From Serratia rhizosphaerae (lineage in GTDB: Bacteria > Pseudomonadota > Gammaproteobacteria > Enterobacterales > Enterobacteriaceae): a stretch of 64,000 bases of DNA. The position numbers and the translations under genes were made by a program. Shown here in pieces: positions 33,560 to 42,340 of this stretch; position 1 is the first letter of the stretch, and the number at the start of each line of letters is the position of its first letter. Location: the NCBI RefSeq assembly GCF_009817885.1, contig NZ_CP041764.1, positions 4,526,001 through 4,590,000 on the forward strand. Direction: 5' to 3'. The notes beneath the pieces are model-generated. The model was not told the origin of the DNA. It searched no databases and saw only the letters and a list, made by a program, of their open reading frames with translations.

Positions 33560-34585
33560 ATCAAAAAGATCACCATTACCGATGTCGCACTGCACGCCGG
33601 GGTGTCCGTCAGTACGGTTTCGCTGGTGCTGAGCGGCAAAGGGCGCATTTCTTCGGCTACCGTGGCGCGGGTGCATCAGGCTATCGAACAGCTGGGTTAT
33701 GTGCGCAACCGACAGGCGGCGACGCTGCGCGGCGCGGCGTCCGGCGTGATTGGTCTGATCCTGCGTGATATCGGCGATCCTTTTTATGCGGAGATGACCG
33801 CCGGCCTGAGCGAAGCGCTGGAAGCGCAGGGCAAGGTGCTGTTCTTGATGCAGAGCGGACGCGACGGCGCCGGGCTGATGCGTTGCTTTGACACCTTGCT
33901 GACGCACGGCGTCGACGGACTGGTGCTGGCGGGGGGCGCACGCGCTGTCGACGGCCTGCAGGCGCAGGCGGCTGAACAGGGCGTACCGCTGGTGTGCGCC
34001 GCGCGCTCCGGCGGCGTGGCGGAAGTGGACGTGGTGCGGCCGGACAATATGCAGGCGGCGCAGATTGCCACCGAATTCCTGATTAAACGCGGCCACCGGC
34101 AGATTGCCTATCTGGGCGGGCGCAGCGACTCGCTGACCCGCGCCGAGAGGCTGGGAGGCTTTTGCGCCACGCTGGTGCAGTACGGTTTACCTTTTCGCAG
34201 CGAGTGGATTATCGAGTGTGAGAGCCAGCAACAGGCGGCGGCGCTGGCCGCCGAACAGCTGCTGCGTCAGCACCCCAACATCAGCGCCATGGTGTGCGAT
34301 AAAGCCTCGGTGGCGCTGGGCGCCTATTTCGGCATTATCCGCAGCGGGCGCGGCATTGGCTCGGACGGCATCGACAGTTTCCTCAGCCAGCAGGTGGCGC
34401 TGATCGGCTTTGGCGACGCGCCGGATGCGGCGCTGAGCGAACCGTCGCTGACGCTGGTTTCCACGTCGGCGCGTGACGTCGGGCGCAGCGCCGCCGCCCG
34501 TTTGCTGCAGCGGATTGAGTCCCCCGAACTGCCGCCGCAGGACGTGATTCTGGCGCCGAAACTGATTGAGCGGGCGTCGGCATAG
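33560..34585 (+). CDS. malI: LacI-family maltose regulon repressor MalI, apparent ATC start
   Basis: A 341-residue LacI-family repressor. The HTH reads KKITITDVALHAGVSVSTVSLVLSGKGR, followed by the RNRQAATLRG hinge region and a ligand domain (GLILRDIGDPFYAEMTAGLSEALEAQGK). There is no ATG, GTG or TTG between the in-frame stop at 33548-33550 and GTG 33602, which falls inside the HTH. ATC at 33560 lies 7 bp after GAGG and places the HTH start where the family expects it. So it probably starts at ATC, or its start codon has been lost. Confidence 0.85.
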   Translation: MKKITITDVALHAGVSVSTVSLVLSGKGRISSATVARVHQAIEQLGYVRNRQAATLRGAASGVIGLILRDIGDPFYAEMTAGLSEALEAQGKVLFLMQSGRDGAGLMRCFDTLLTHGVDGLVLAGGARAVDGLQAQAAEQGVPLVCAARSGGVAEVDVVRPDNMQAAQIATEFLIKRGHRQIAYLGGRSDSLTRAERLGGFCATLVQYGLPFRSEWIIECESQQQAAALAAEQLLRQHPNISAMVCDKASVALGAYFGIIRSGRGIGSDGIDSFLSQQVALIGFGDAPDAALSEPSLTLVSTSARDVGRSAAARLLQRIESPELPPQDVILAPKLIERASA

Positions 34586-34645
34586 CGGCCGGGTTTCTTA
34601 TGGTCTACATTGATGCGTTCCCATGCTGATAACAAGGAGGGCACG

Positions 34646-34972
34646 ATGCAGAGTCTGCCGATCGTTCCACGCCTGATGACCGACGTGCGCACCGGCGCAA
34701 AACGCCACACCATCCGTTGGCAGGAGCGCACGATTTCACCAGGTCTGATGCGCTATGTCAGCACTGAGGATCCAAACAGCACAGCCACGGTGAGGGTTAG
34801 CGCTGTCGTCACCATGCTGCTGTCATCGGTTGCGTGTTATTTGGGTAAATCAGATGAATGGCCGGATGCCGTGCTGCTGGAAGGCATGAGAGAGCACTAT
34901 CCTGATATTCAACTGGATTCGCGGGTGGAGGTGATACACCATTCCGCGCCTTTGCCGGATGCTGAAAAATAA
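34646..34972 (+). CDS. Small ASCH-domain-like protein
   Basis: A 108-residue protein. Segments GAKRHTIRWQERTISPG and VRVSAVVTM look like the ASCH/PUA-like fold used in RNA or nucleotide binding. AAGGAGG lies 6 bp before ATG 34646, a strong site; the frame to 34610 is not needed. Base composition of the middle is less GC-rich than its neighbours. It follows malI by 60 bp but no functional link is visible, and it is convergent with a LysR gene. Family assignment is moderate. Confidence 0.55.
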   Translation: MQSLPIVPRLMTDVRTGAKRHTIRWQERTISPGLMRYVSTEDPNSTATVRVSAVVTMLLSSVACYLGKSDEWPDAVLLEGMREHYPDIQLDSRVEVIHHSAPLPDAEK

Positions 34973-34984
34973 TATTTGGCAGCC

Positions 34985-35878
34985 TTAGCAGCGCTTTTCG
35001 CGCAGAAAATCGATAAATACCCGCAGCCGCGGGGGAATATGCCGATTGGCAGGAAAATAGAGGAAAAAGCCGGCGGCTTCGCTGGCATGATCCGCCATCA
35101 CTTCCACCAGTTGTCCGTTTGCCAGTTCCTGCGCTACCGTCGCGTGAAAGCGTTGCGTTATCCCCAGCCCGGCTAATGCCGCGTCTTTCAACAGCCGATC
35201 CTCATTGAAAATCAGGTTGCCGTTTACCTCTATCACTTGATGAGCGCCGCGATGCGTCAGGAACCAGGGTTCCAGTTTACCGCTGCCGGGGAAGCGATAG
35301 CGCAGGCAATTATGTTCGCGTAGTTGTTCCGGCCATTGCGGAGCGCCATGCGTGGCCAAATAGCTCGGGGCGGCAATCAGCACCCGTCGCTGTCCGTGGT
35401 CGAGCGGGACGGCGATCATCTCTTTTTGCAGCATGGCGTGCATGCGAATGCCGGCGTCAAAATTGTTCGGTACCAATTCCGCAAAGCGATCGTCGGTGCA
35501 CAATTCCAGCTGAATTTCGGGGTAACGCGCCTGAAACTCGCCAAGCAGCGGCATGACCAGCAGTGATGCGGCCAACTGCGGCAGCGTGATACGTAACTGG
35601 CCGCTTGGCATTCCCTGCCGCGCCCGAAGATCGTCGGCCGCAATGTCGATATCGCGCATGGCTGGTATAACACTGTGATAAAAGCGCTGTCCTTCATCGC
35701 TGAGCCTGACCGAGCGGCTGGTACGATTAAATAAGCGCACGCCCAGGCGGTTTTCCAGTGCCTGAATATTTTGTGATACCGCCGGCGGCGTGACCCCGAG
35801 GTGATTGGCGGCGCGGGTAAAGCTGCTGAGGCGGGCGACGGCCTCAAAAAAGGGCAGCAGCTGCAGGAGTGAGCTCAT
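34985..35878 (-). CDS. LysR-family transcriptional regulator
   Basis: A 297-residue LysR protein. Its N-terminal HTH reads FFEAVARLSSFTRAANHLGVTPPAVSQNIQALENRLGVRLF, and the C-terminal domain ends at FIDFLREKRC. The SFTRAA helix and NRTSRSVRLSDEG belong to the aaeR/dmlR-like group of LysR proteins. It is divergent from a serine-hydrolase gene with about 100 bp between, so it probably controls that gene. Inducer unknown. Confidence 0.85.
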   Translation of the reverse strand: MSSLLQLLPFFEAVARLSSFTRAANHLGVTPPAVSQNIQALENRLGVRLFNRTSRSVRLSDEGQRFYHSVIPAMRDIDIAADDLRARQGMPSGQLRITLPQLAASLLVMPLLGEFQARYPEIQLELCTDDRFAELVPNNFDAGIRMHAMLQKEMIAVPLDHGQRRVLIAAPSYLATHGAPQWPEQLREHNCLRYRFPGSGKLEPWFLTHRGAHQVIEVNGNLIFNEDRLLKDAALAGLGITQRFHATVAQELANGQLVEVMADHASEAAGFFLYFPANRHIPPRLRVFIDFLREKRC

Positions 35879-35981
35879 TAATCATTAACCTCTGCTTTAT
35901 GATGTATTAAATTTTAGCGTATTTAATTTTATGTTGAACGCCCTAAACTGGATTGATCGTCAATTCAGGAGCGTTCATACG

Positions 35982-37142
35982 ATGTCGGCCAACTATCATT
36001 CGGTTATCAAACGGTTACGGACGGTAAATCAGCGGGCTGTTGCACAGGGCAGCATTGTCGGCAGCGTAGTGCTGGTGGCGCAGCATGGGAAGATCATTGC
36101 CGCACTGGCCAGCGGTGAGGCCGACCGTGAAAGACGGCGACCGATGAGGCGCAATGCGCTGTTCCGGCTGTCTTCGGTGTCTAAGCCGTTTATCACGTTG
36201 GTGGCGCTGCGGATGGCCGAACAGGGAAAGCTGACGCTGGACGACGCGGTGAGTCGCTGGTTGCCGTGGTTTCGTCCGGCACTCGACAACGGCGAGACGC
36301 CGGTTATCCGTCTCCGTCATCTGTTGACTCACACCGCCGGGCTGGATTATCGGTTTAAACAACCGGCGGATGGACCGTACCATCAGCGGGCGGTGATGGA
36401 CGGTCTGGAGTTATCGACGCTGACGCTAGAGCAGAACCTGCGGCGGCTGGCGGAAGTGCCGTTGACGGCGGAACCGGGCAGTCAGTTCAGCTATTCGCTG
36501 GCGATTGACCTTTTGGGCGCCGTCTTGGAACAGGCGGCAGAAATGCCTCTACCGTATCTGTTTAACCATTGGGTGGCGCAGCCGCTTGGGCTGGCGGACA
36601 GTGGTTTTGTTGCTCAGGATACCGAGCGGCTGACAGGCGCCTATTACAATACCGATGCCGGACCGGCGGTGATGCAAGATGGTCAGCGTTTATCTTTGCC
36701 GCCTGAATTCGGCTTTGACGTTGAATTTTCCCCGTCACGCGCGTTGGACGCCACGGCGTACCCGTCAGCAGGTGCCGGTATGGTTGGTTCGGCGGATGAT
36801 GTGCTCAAGCTGGTGGAAACGTTGCGCAACGGTGCCAACGGCCTGCTGCAACCGGCAACGGTGGCACTACTGCAGCGGCCGCATGTCAGCGCTGCCGCCG
36901 AAGTTCAGGGGCCGGGCTGGGGGTTCGGTTTTGGCGGCGCATTGCTGGTAGATGCTGAACTGGCATCGACACCGCAGCATAATGGCACGCTGCAATGGGG
37001 GGGCGTTTATGGGCATAGCTGGTTCTGCGATCCGCAGGCGGGGCTTAGCGTAGTGGCGTTAACCAACACGGCGTTTGAGGGTATGTGCGGTGATTATCCG
37101 CAGGAAATCCGCGATGCGGTGTATGCCGGGCTGGCGACATAG
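35982..37142 (+). CDS. Beta-lactamase-fold serine hydrolase (esterase-like)
   Basis: A 386-residue serine hydrolase of the class C beta-lactamase/family VIII esterase type. The nucleophile motif SxxK is SVSK in FRLSSVSKPFITLVALRMAE, and a second motif is FSYSLAIDLLGAVLE (Y-S, replacing the YxN of true lactamases). HTAGLDY and GHSWFCDP are also visible. No signal peptide is seen, so a cytoplasmic esterase is more likely than a lactamase. ATG 35982 has AGGAG upstream. A LysR gene is divergent. Confidence 0.82.
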   Translation: MSANYHSVIKRLRTVNQRAVAQGSIVGSVVLVAQHGKIIAALASGEADRERRRPMRRNALFRLSSVSKPFITLVALRMAEQGKLTLDDAVSRWLPWFRPALDNGETPVIRLRHLLTHTAGLDYRFKQPADGPYHQRAVMDGLELSTLTLEQNLRRLAEVPLTAEPGSQFSYSLAIDLLGAVLEQAAEMPLPYLFNHWVAQPLGLADSGFVAQDTERLTGAYYNTDAGPAVMQDGQRLSLPPEFGFDVEFSPSRALDATAYPSAGAGMVGSADDVLKLVETLRNGANGLLQPATVALLQRPHVSAAAEVQGPGWGFGFGGALLVDAELASTPQHNGTLQWGGVYGHSWFCDPQAGLSVVALTNTAFEGMCGDYPQEIRDAVYAGLAT

Positions 37143-37154
37143 GGGATAGAGAAA

Positions 37155-37173
37155 GGGGGCTGTAACAGCCCCC
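37155..37173. terminator. Hairpin between convergent hydrolase gene and ydgA
   Basis: GGGGGCTG with CAGCCCCC, 8 bp, 3-nt loop. It lies 12 bp after the hydrolase stop and 10 bp before the ydgA stop, and can serve both. Confidence 0.65.
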
Positions 37174-37182
37174 ATAATGCGA

Positions 37183-38724
37183 TTATTGTGCCGGAGCCGG
37201 AGCCGGAGCCGGAGCCGGGACTGGCATTGGCGCCGGCGGTACGCCCTGTTCCGGGCCGGCCAGCATGCCGAACATGCCGAGGAATTCCTGCAGCGACATC
37301 TTGTTGCCGTTCAGCTCCACCTGATTATCGGCATAGTGGAAACGGGAGCCGATCACATCGTCCTTCAGCGTGGTCAGCTTAAACATCTGCCCCATGGCCG
37401 CCAGACCCTGCACCTGCTGTTGCGCCAGCTTCTGCGCCTCTTCGGCGTTGTAGCCCTGCAGTTTGGCGGTTTGCGCGGTGGCTTCCGTCGCCATCGGCAC
37501 AGGAAGATTCAGGCTGGCGTCGAGTTTCTTCACCGCGCGCGCCAGCAGCAGATCGTCCGGCGCCTGCGGGGAAACGCCCTGGGTCGGATCGACCAGATCC
37601 AGGTTCAGCGTGAAGGTGCCTTCGCCTTTGCTGTTTTTCCAGCTCAGTGGCGCAACGTTAATGGTCGGGTTGCCTTTCAGCAGCAGCGGCAGGTTCTGCA
37701 TCACGATGGCGCTGGCCTGCTCCTGATAGGCTTCAGGCGGCAGAGACTGGCTTTGCTGCAGCAGGGCGGCCATTTGCTGATTGTAGCGGTCGGCGAACTC
37801 TTTCAGCGATTTGCCGTCCAGCTTGTCGATTTTCAGCGTCAGCTTGCCGGAGCCGAAGTCGGCACCCTGCAGCTTCAGCGCATCCATGGTGTAATCGATC
37901 TGGCCGTTCAGGTTACCGTCCTGCTCGCCAAATTTGCTCGCCAGATTGAAGCCGTCCAGCGTCAGCGCCTCTTTGTTATCGACCGCGACTTTCAGCTGCT
38001 TAATGTTCAGCGCCTGATCGCCGAGGCTCAGGTCGTACTGGCCGTTGCGGGTGTCGGTTTTCAGCGTAATGCCCTGCAGGGTGATCTGCTCGGTCTGGCC
38101 AAATTCGGTACGGCCGGACAGCGTGGCGCTGTCGCTGCTGCCGTCCACCTGCACCGCTTTCAGATCGCGGGCGACGTCAATGGTCAGATCCGCGCCGGCG
38201 AATGTCAGCGCGTTGCCGTCCTTCTGGTAATCCAGCGGCAGCACCTTGAGCGCCGTGGAGGTATCGCCGTTATAGGCAATGCGTGAATCGGCGGTAAACG
38301 GCGCTTTGCCTTTGGCGATATCGAACAGCGTTTTCACCGCCGGGGTATTGGCCAGTTCGGTGCGTACCGATGCCATGCTGGGGATCAGGTTAAAGCGCTT
38401 GAGCTGGGCGAACGGGAAGGGGCCGTGGTCGATCACCTCCTGCAGCACCACTTCCTCACCCGGCTGCAGCGCCGCCTGCTCGCCGCTGGCGGTGCCGTCC
38501 GGACGGATGACAAAGCGCAGGTGGCTGCTGAACAGGCCGCGCTGGTAATCTTCATAGCTCAGTTTGATGCCGGCCTGCGGCAGGTAGCTCTCCAGCTGGC
38601 TGTTGGTGCTGCTCACCACTTCGCCCATCCGCTGCTCAATGAGTTTACCGGTGTACCATGAAGCCCCGGTCCATGCTGCGCCAAGAATCGCAATAACGCC
38701 GACGGCGACGACTGACTTTTTCAT
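37183..38724 (-). CDS. ydgA: DUF945 family protein YdgA
   Basis: A 513-residue envelope protein of the DUF945 family, about 11 residues longer than E. coli YdgA. An N-terminal hydrophobic segment (residues 2-20) anchors or exports it; the rest is repeated beta-rich DUF945 sequence. The C-terminus is a proline-alanine tail (PAPMPVPAPAPAPAPAQ) coded by a hexamer repeat. The start at 38724 has GAGAG upstream. Its role is unclear; the family is proposed to act at the inner membrane. It lies beside manA as in E. coli. Confidence 0.88.
   Translation of the reverse strand: MKKSVVAVGVIAILGAAWTGASWYTGKLIEQRMGEVVSSTNSQLESYLPQAGIKLSYEDYQRGLFSSHLRFVIRPDGTASGEQAALQPGEEVVLQEVIDHGPFPFAQLKRFNLIPSMASVRTELANTPAVKTLFDIAKGKAPFTADSRIAYNGDTSTALKVLPLDYQKDGNALTFAGADLTIDVARDLKAVQVDGSSDSATLSGRTEFGQTEQITLQGITLKTDTRNGQYDLSLGDQALNIKQLKVAVDNKEALTLDGFNLASKFGEQDGNLNGQIDYTMDALKLQGADFGSGKLTLKIDKLDGKSLKEFADRYNQQMAALLQQSQSLPPEAYQEQASAIVMQNLPLLLKGNPTINVAPLSWKNSKGEGTFTLNLDLVDPTQGVSPQAPDDLLLARAVKKLDASLNLPVPMATEATAQTAKLQGYNAEEAQKLAQQQVQGLAAMGQMFKLTTLKDDVIGSRFHYADNQVELNGNKMSLQEFLGMFGMLAGPEQGVPPAPMPVPAPAPAPAPAQ
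37191..37218. repeat. Hexanucleotide tandem repeat in the ydgA 3' end
   Basis: CCGGAG is repeated four times with a partial fifth copy. The unit is 6 bp, so copy changes keep the frame and alter only the length of the Pro-Ala tail. Confidence 0.85.
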
Positions 38725-38900
38725 CGTTCTCTCATCCTGTTGTAAAGGGTTTGGCATTCCTGTGGCGCTTAACACTGCGCGTAAGCGGTGGCTGCATCGT
38801 CGCAAGGCGAACAGGGCCAACAAAAAAACGCCCGCAGGCGTTTAATTGTGAAGGCATGCGCCTGCTTTTAGCAACCCATTTGCTGAAATTTACCAAATGG

Positions 38901-40079
38901 TTACGACAAAAGAGTATAAACCCGCGCGATGCGGCCGCTGCCGCTGACGCTCACCGGCGACTCGCAGGCGGGGATAAAGCAGGATTCGCCCGGTTGCAGC
39001 CGCAGTTGCTGATCCTGTCGTTCCAATATGGCTTCGCCGTCCACGCAGAATACGATGGCCGCGCTCTGTTGCGCCAACTGCTGGGGCGCGGCGGACAGCG
39101 TATGCAGCGAAAAGGCGAAATCGTCCACCGGAATCGGGAAGAACAGCTCGTCGCCGCGCGGCTCCGGCCGGGTCAGCAGCGCGTCGGCGGACTGCGGGCG
39201 GAACTGCAGGTTGGCCAGCAGCTCCGGGATATCAATAAATTTAGGCGTCAGGCCGGCGCGCAGCACATTATCCGAGTTGGCCATCACCTCCAGCGCCACG
39301 CCTTGCAGATAGGCGTGCGGCGTTTCTGCGTACAGAAACATCGCTTCGCCCGGCGCCAACTGCACGACGTTCAGCAGCAGTGGCGAGAACAGGCCGTTAT
39401 CATCCGGGTAAAAACCGGCGATAAAGCGGATGGTGTTCCAGGGTTCGCCCTGCTGATTGTTGAGCGCCGCTTTCAGCACGCCCAGCGCCCGGGCTTTTTG
39501 TTCGCCCTGCATACTGAGCAGGCCGGCGAACAGCTTCGCCAGGCGTTCCGTGTCCGGCTGCTGCAGGAAAGCGGCGATATCATGATGGGCGCTGGCGATG
39601 GGCTGCAGCAGGGCGGCAATATCGTCCAACTGGCGGAAACCGTTCATCGCCAAAAACGGCGTCAGGGCGAATACCAGCTCCGGCTTATGGTTCGGATCCT
39701 TGTAGTTGCGCTCGGCGGCGTCCAGAGGAATACCGGTGGCGTTCTCTTTGGCAAAACCGATTTCTGCGGCGGATTTGCTGGGGTGCACCTGGATCGACAG
39801 CGGCTGATCGGCGCACAGTACTTTAAACAGGAACGGCAGCTCGCCAAAGCGTTCGGTGACCTGGCGCCCCAACTGCTGTGGTTGGTTTTCATTAATAACA
39901 TCGCGTAATGCGCGTTGCGCGCCCGTGGCGTCCGTCACCTGAGAACTGCTTTTGGGGTGTGCGCCCATCCACAGTTCCGCCATCGGTTTTCCCTGCGGGT
40001 TGGCAATGCCGTACAGTTTGGTGAGCGCGTCGTGGCTGCCCCAGGCGTAGTTTTGCACCGTATTGGTCATTTTTTGCAT
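38901..40079 (-). CDS. manA: Mannose-6-phosphate isomerase, class I
   Basis: Zinc enzyme interconverting mannose 6-phosphate and fructose 6-phosphate, 392 residues. Zinc-ligand segments are visible: QPLSIQVHPSK (His pair with Gln), HKPELVFAL and AETPHAYLQGVALEVMANSDNVLRAGLTPK. The start at 40079 (MQKMTNTVQNYAWGSHDALT) matches E. coli ManA and has GGGAG upstream. The frame is open far beyond the start, to 41534, only because it runs antisense through fumC. It is divergent from fumC. Confidence 0.97.
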   Translation of the reverse strand: MQKMTNTVQNYAWGSHDALTKLYGIANPQGKPMAELWMGAHPKSSSQVTDATGAQRALRDVINENQPQQLGRQVTERFGELPFLFKVLCADQPLSIQVHPSKSAAEIGFAKENATGIPLDAAERNYKDPNHKPELVFALTPFLAMNGFRQLDDIAALLQPIASAHHDIAAFLQQPDTERLAKLFAGLLSMQGEQKARALGVLKAALNNQQGEPWNTIRFIAGFYPDDNGLFSPLLLNVVQLAPGEAMFLYAETPHAYLQGVALEVMANSDNVLRAGLTPKFIDIPELLANLQFRPQSADALLTRPEPRGDELFFPIPVDDFAFSLHTLSAAPQQLAQQSAAIVFCVDGEAILERQDQQLRLQPGESCFIPACESPVSVSGSGRIARVYTLLS

Positions 40080-40247
40080 GATGACTCCCTGAGTGAACAA
40101 TGAATTGCCGCCAGTAAACAACGCCGCTCGGGGGCATGCAAGCGGATAAGTCGAAAAGCGGGCCGCCATCATTCGGTAAATGCGAATAATTATTATATCG
40201 CTATACTGGAGTGGTGAGTTTTTAGCCGATGCACTAAGGAGAAGGTA

Positions 40248-41645
40248 ATGGCAGTCATGCGTAGCGAAAAAGATTCGATGGGGGCGATTGACGTTCCGGC
40301 CGATCGCCTGTGGGGCGCTCAGACGCAGCGCTCTCTGGAACACTTCCATATATCTACGGAAAAGATGCCGACCGCGCTGATTCACGCGCTGGCGCTGACC
40401 AAGCGCGCCGCCGCCGAAGTTAATCGACAGCTTGGCCTGTTGCCGGACGAGCGCGCCGGGGCGATTATCCAGGCGGCGGACGAAGTGTTGGCGGGGCAGC
40501 ATCCGGATGAGTTCCCGCTCTCTATCTGGCAAACCGGCTCCGGCACCCAGACCAATATGAATATGAATGAGGTGCTGGCTAATCGCGCCAGCGAGCTGCT
40601 GGGCGGCGAACGGGGAGAGGGGCGCCGGGTGCATCCTAATGACGACGTCAATAAAAGCCAGAGCTCCAATGATGTATTTCCTACCGCGATGCACGTCGCC
40701 GCCGTGATTGCGCTGCGTCAGCAGCTGATCCCGGCGCTGCAGACGCTGCAGCGTACGCTGAGCGATAAGGCCGAGGCGTTTCACGATATCGTTAAAATCG
40801 GCCGCACCCACCTGCAGGACGCCACGCCGCTGACGCTGGGGCAGGAGATCTCCGGCTGGGCGGCGATGCTGGCGCACAGCCTGCGGCATATCGACGCTAG
40901 CGTGCCGCATATCGCCGAACTGGCGTTGGGCGGCACCGCCGTCGGCACCGGGCTTAACACCCATCCGGAATATGCGGTGCGGGTTGCCAAGGCGCTGGCG
41001 GAGCTGACCGGCGAACCGTTCGTCACCGCGCCGAACAAGTTTGAGGCGCTGGCCACCTGCGATGCGCTGGTGCAGGGGCACGGCGCGCTGAAGGGGCTGG
41101 CGGCCTCGCTGATGAAAATCGCCAATGACGTCCGCTGGCTGGCCTCCGGTCCACGCTGCGGCATCGGCGAAATCGCCATCCCGGAGAACGAGCCGGGCAG
41201 CTCGATTATGCCGGGGAAGGTCAACCCCACCCAGTGTGAGGCGATGACCATGCTGTGCGCGCAGGTGCTGGGCAATGACGTCGCGCTGAATATCGGCGGC
41301 GCATCGGGTAACTTTGAGCTGAACGTCTTCCGCCCGATGGTGATCCATAACTATCTGCAGTCGATCCGCCTGCTGGCCGACGGGATGAACGGTTTCAACA
41401 CCTACTGCGCTTCCGGCATCGAACCGAACCGCGAACGCATCGGCCAGTTGCTGAATGAATCGCTGATGCTGGTGACGGCGCTGAATACCCACATTGGCTA
41501 TGACAAGGCGGCAGAAATCGCCAAAACGGCTCATAAGGAAGGGCTGACGCTGCAGGCCGCGGCGCTGAAGCTGGGGTATGTGACGGAGCAGCAGTTCGGC
41601 CAGTGGGTGCGGCCGGAAAATATGGTCGGCAGTATGAAGCCGTAG
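40248..41645 (+). CDS. fumC: Fumarate hydratase class II
   Basis: Oxygen-stable, iron-free fumarase, 465 residues. Signature GSSIMPGKVNPTQCE is complete; other conserved regions are TGSGTQTNMNMNEV, KSQSSNDVFPTAMH and GRTHLQDATPLTLGQE. It is close to E. coli FumC. TATACT at 40202 is a plausible -10 in the spacer to manA. In E. coli fumA precedes fumC; here fumA is absent and manA is directly divergent. A strong terminator follows. Confidence 0.97.
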   Translation: MAVMRSEKDSMGAIDVPADRLWGAQTQRSLEHFHISTEKMPTALIHALALTKRAAAEVNRQLGLLPDERAGAIIQAADEVLAGQHPDEFPLSIWQTGSGTQTNMNMNEVLANRASELLGGERGEGRRVHPNDDVNKSQSSNDVFPTAMHVAAVIALRQQLIPALQTLQRTLSDKAEAFHDIVKIGRTHLQDATPLTLGQEISGWAAMLAHSLRHIDASVPHIAELALGGTAVGTGLNTHPEYAVRVAKALAELTGEPFVTAPNKFEALATCDALVQGHGALKGLAASLMKIANDVRWLASGPRCGIGEIAIPENEPGSSIMPGKVNPTQCEAMTMLCAQVLGNDVALNIGGASGNFELNVFRPMVIHNYLQSIRLLADGMNGFNTYCASGIEPNRERIGQLLNESLMLVTALNTHIGYDKAAEIAKTAHKEGLTLQAAALKLGYVTEQQFGQWVRPENMVGSMKP

Positions 41646-41667
41646 CGGTTGTCGGGCGGTGTAAAAT

Positions 41668-41695
41668 GGGCCTGCCGAGGGGCAGGCCCTGTTTG
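41668..41695 (+). terminator. Rho-independent terminator after fumC
   Basis: Stem GGGCCTGCC (41668-41676) with GGCAGGCCC (41681-41689), a 4-nt loop and TGTTTG. Confidence 0.85.
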
Positions 41696-41821
41696 AACGT
41701 GGTTATTATCAGTTCAAACTTTCCTCATGGCATAGTGCCGTTATATGGTTAATTACCGGATGAATATTATGATTAACGTAATCTGATTAGAAGTGAGTGA
41801 CGTATTTTAAAAGGACTTAAT

Positions 41822-42340
41822 ATGCCAATAACGTTCAATACATTGTGGGAAAACCATCCCGAGATTAATGGCGATGCCAATCCATGTCGCAAACCTAACG
41901 GCGATAAAGCTTTTGATGACCAGTGTGCTATTCGCATTGGTACTGCCTTAGCCCGTTGTGGGTATGATGTGACAAAGTTGTCAGGTGTTACTTCTTGTTG
42001 GATACACCCGAAAAGCGATGGACATATCTTACGGGCAGAAGAACTGGCCAACGCATTGGCCAGAACGGCGGTGCCAGGGTTAGGCCGAATGGTGAAAGTT
42101 GCTCCGGCAAAATTTGATCGGGTATTGAAGGGGCAAACTGGGATCATCTTTTTTAAGGACTACTGGCGGCGAAAAAATGAAAACTTTCGCAATCGCTCAG
42201 GTGATCATATCGACTTATGGAACGGTACACGCCTAACGTCAAAACTCAGCTATGCCCGTATACAATGGGGGGTGTCGTGGGAAGGCACCATTAGTAACTA
42301 CTTCAAATCAAGAGAAATTTGGTTCTGGAGAGTTATATGA
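41822..42340 (+). CDS. Tae4-family type VI secretion amidase effector
   Basis: A 172-residue NlpC/P60-like peptidoglycan amidase. The catalytic Cys35 lies in DDQCAIRIGTAL, His129 in GDHIDLWNGTRL, and the conserved HILRAEELANAL lies between them. This is the Tae4 pattern seen in Serratia Ssp1 and Ssp2 and in Salmonella Tae4, which cleave the peptide stem. No signal peptide is present, so periplasmic delivery needs a secretion system. No T6SS genes lie in this window, so it is an orphan. Its stop overlaps the next ATG. The surrounding sequence is more A+T-rich than the fumC and tus flanks, suggesting acquisition. Confidence 0.88.
   Translation: MPITFNTLWENHPEINGDANPCRKPNGDKAFDDQCAIRIGTALARCGYDVTKLSGVTSCWIHPKSDGHILRAEELANALARTAVPGLGRMVKVAPAKFDRVLKGQTGIIFFKDYWRRKNENFRNRSGDHIDLWNGTRLTSKLSYARIQWGVSWEGTISNYFKSREIWFWRVI

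Noticed and set aside
33602..34585. malI starting at GTG 33602
   Set aside because: It would remove the first helix of the HTH and has no ribosome site; the upstream frame codes for exactly the expected N-terminus.
35982..37142. AmpC-type beta-lactamase resistance gene
   Set aside because: It lacks a signal peptide and the YxN motif, and fits better with family VIII esterase-like hydrolases.
37191..37218. CRISPR or phase-variation switch
   Set aside because: The repeat unit is 6 bp without spacers, and slippage would not change the reading frame.
38901..41534. 877-codon minus-strand frame joining manA with a long N-terminal extension
   Set aside because: Everything beyond 40079 is antisense to fumC and has no family similarity; ManA aligns from 40079 with its own ribosome site.
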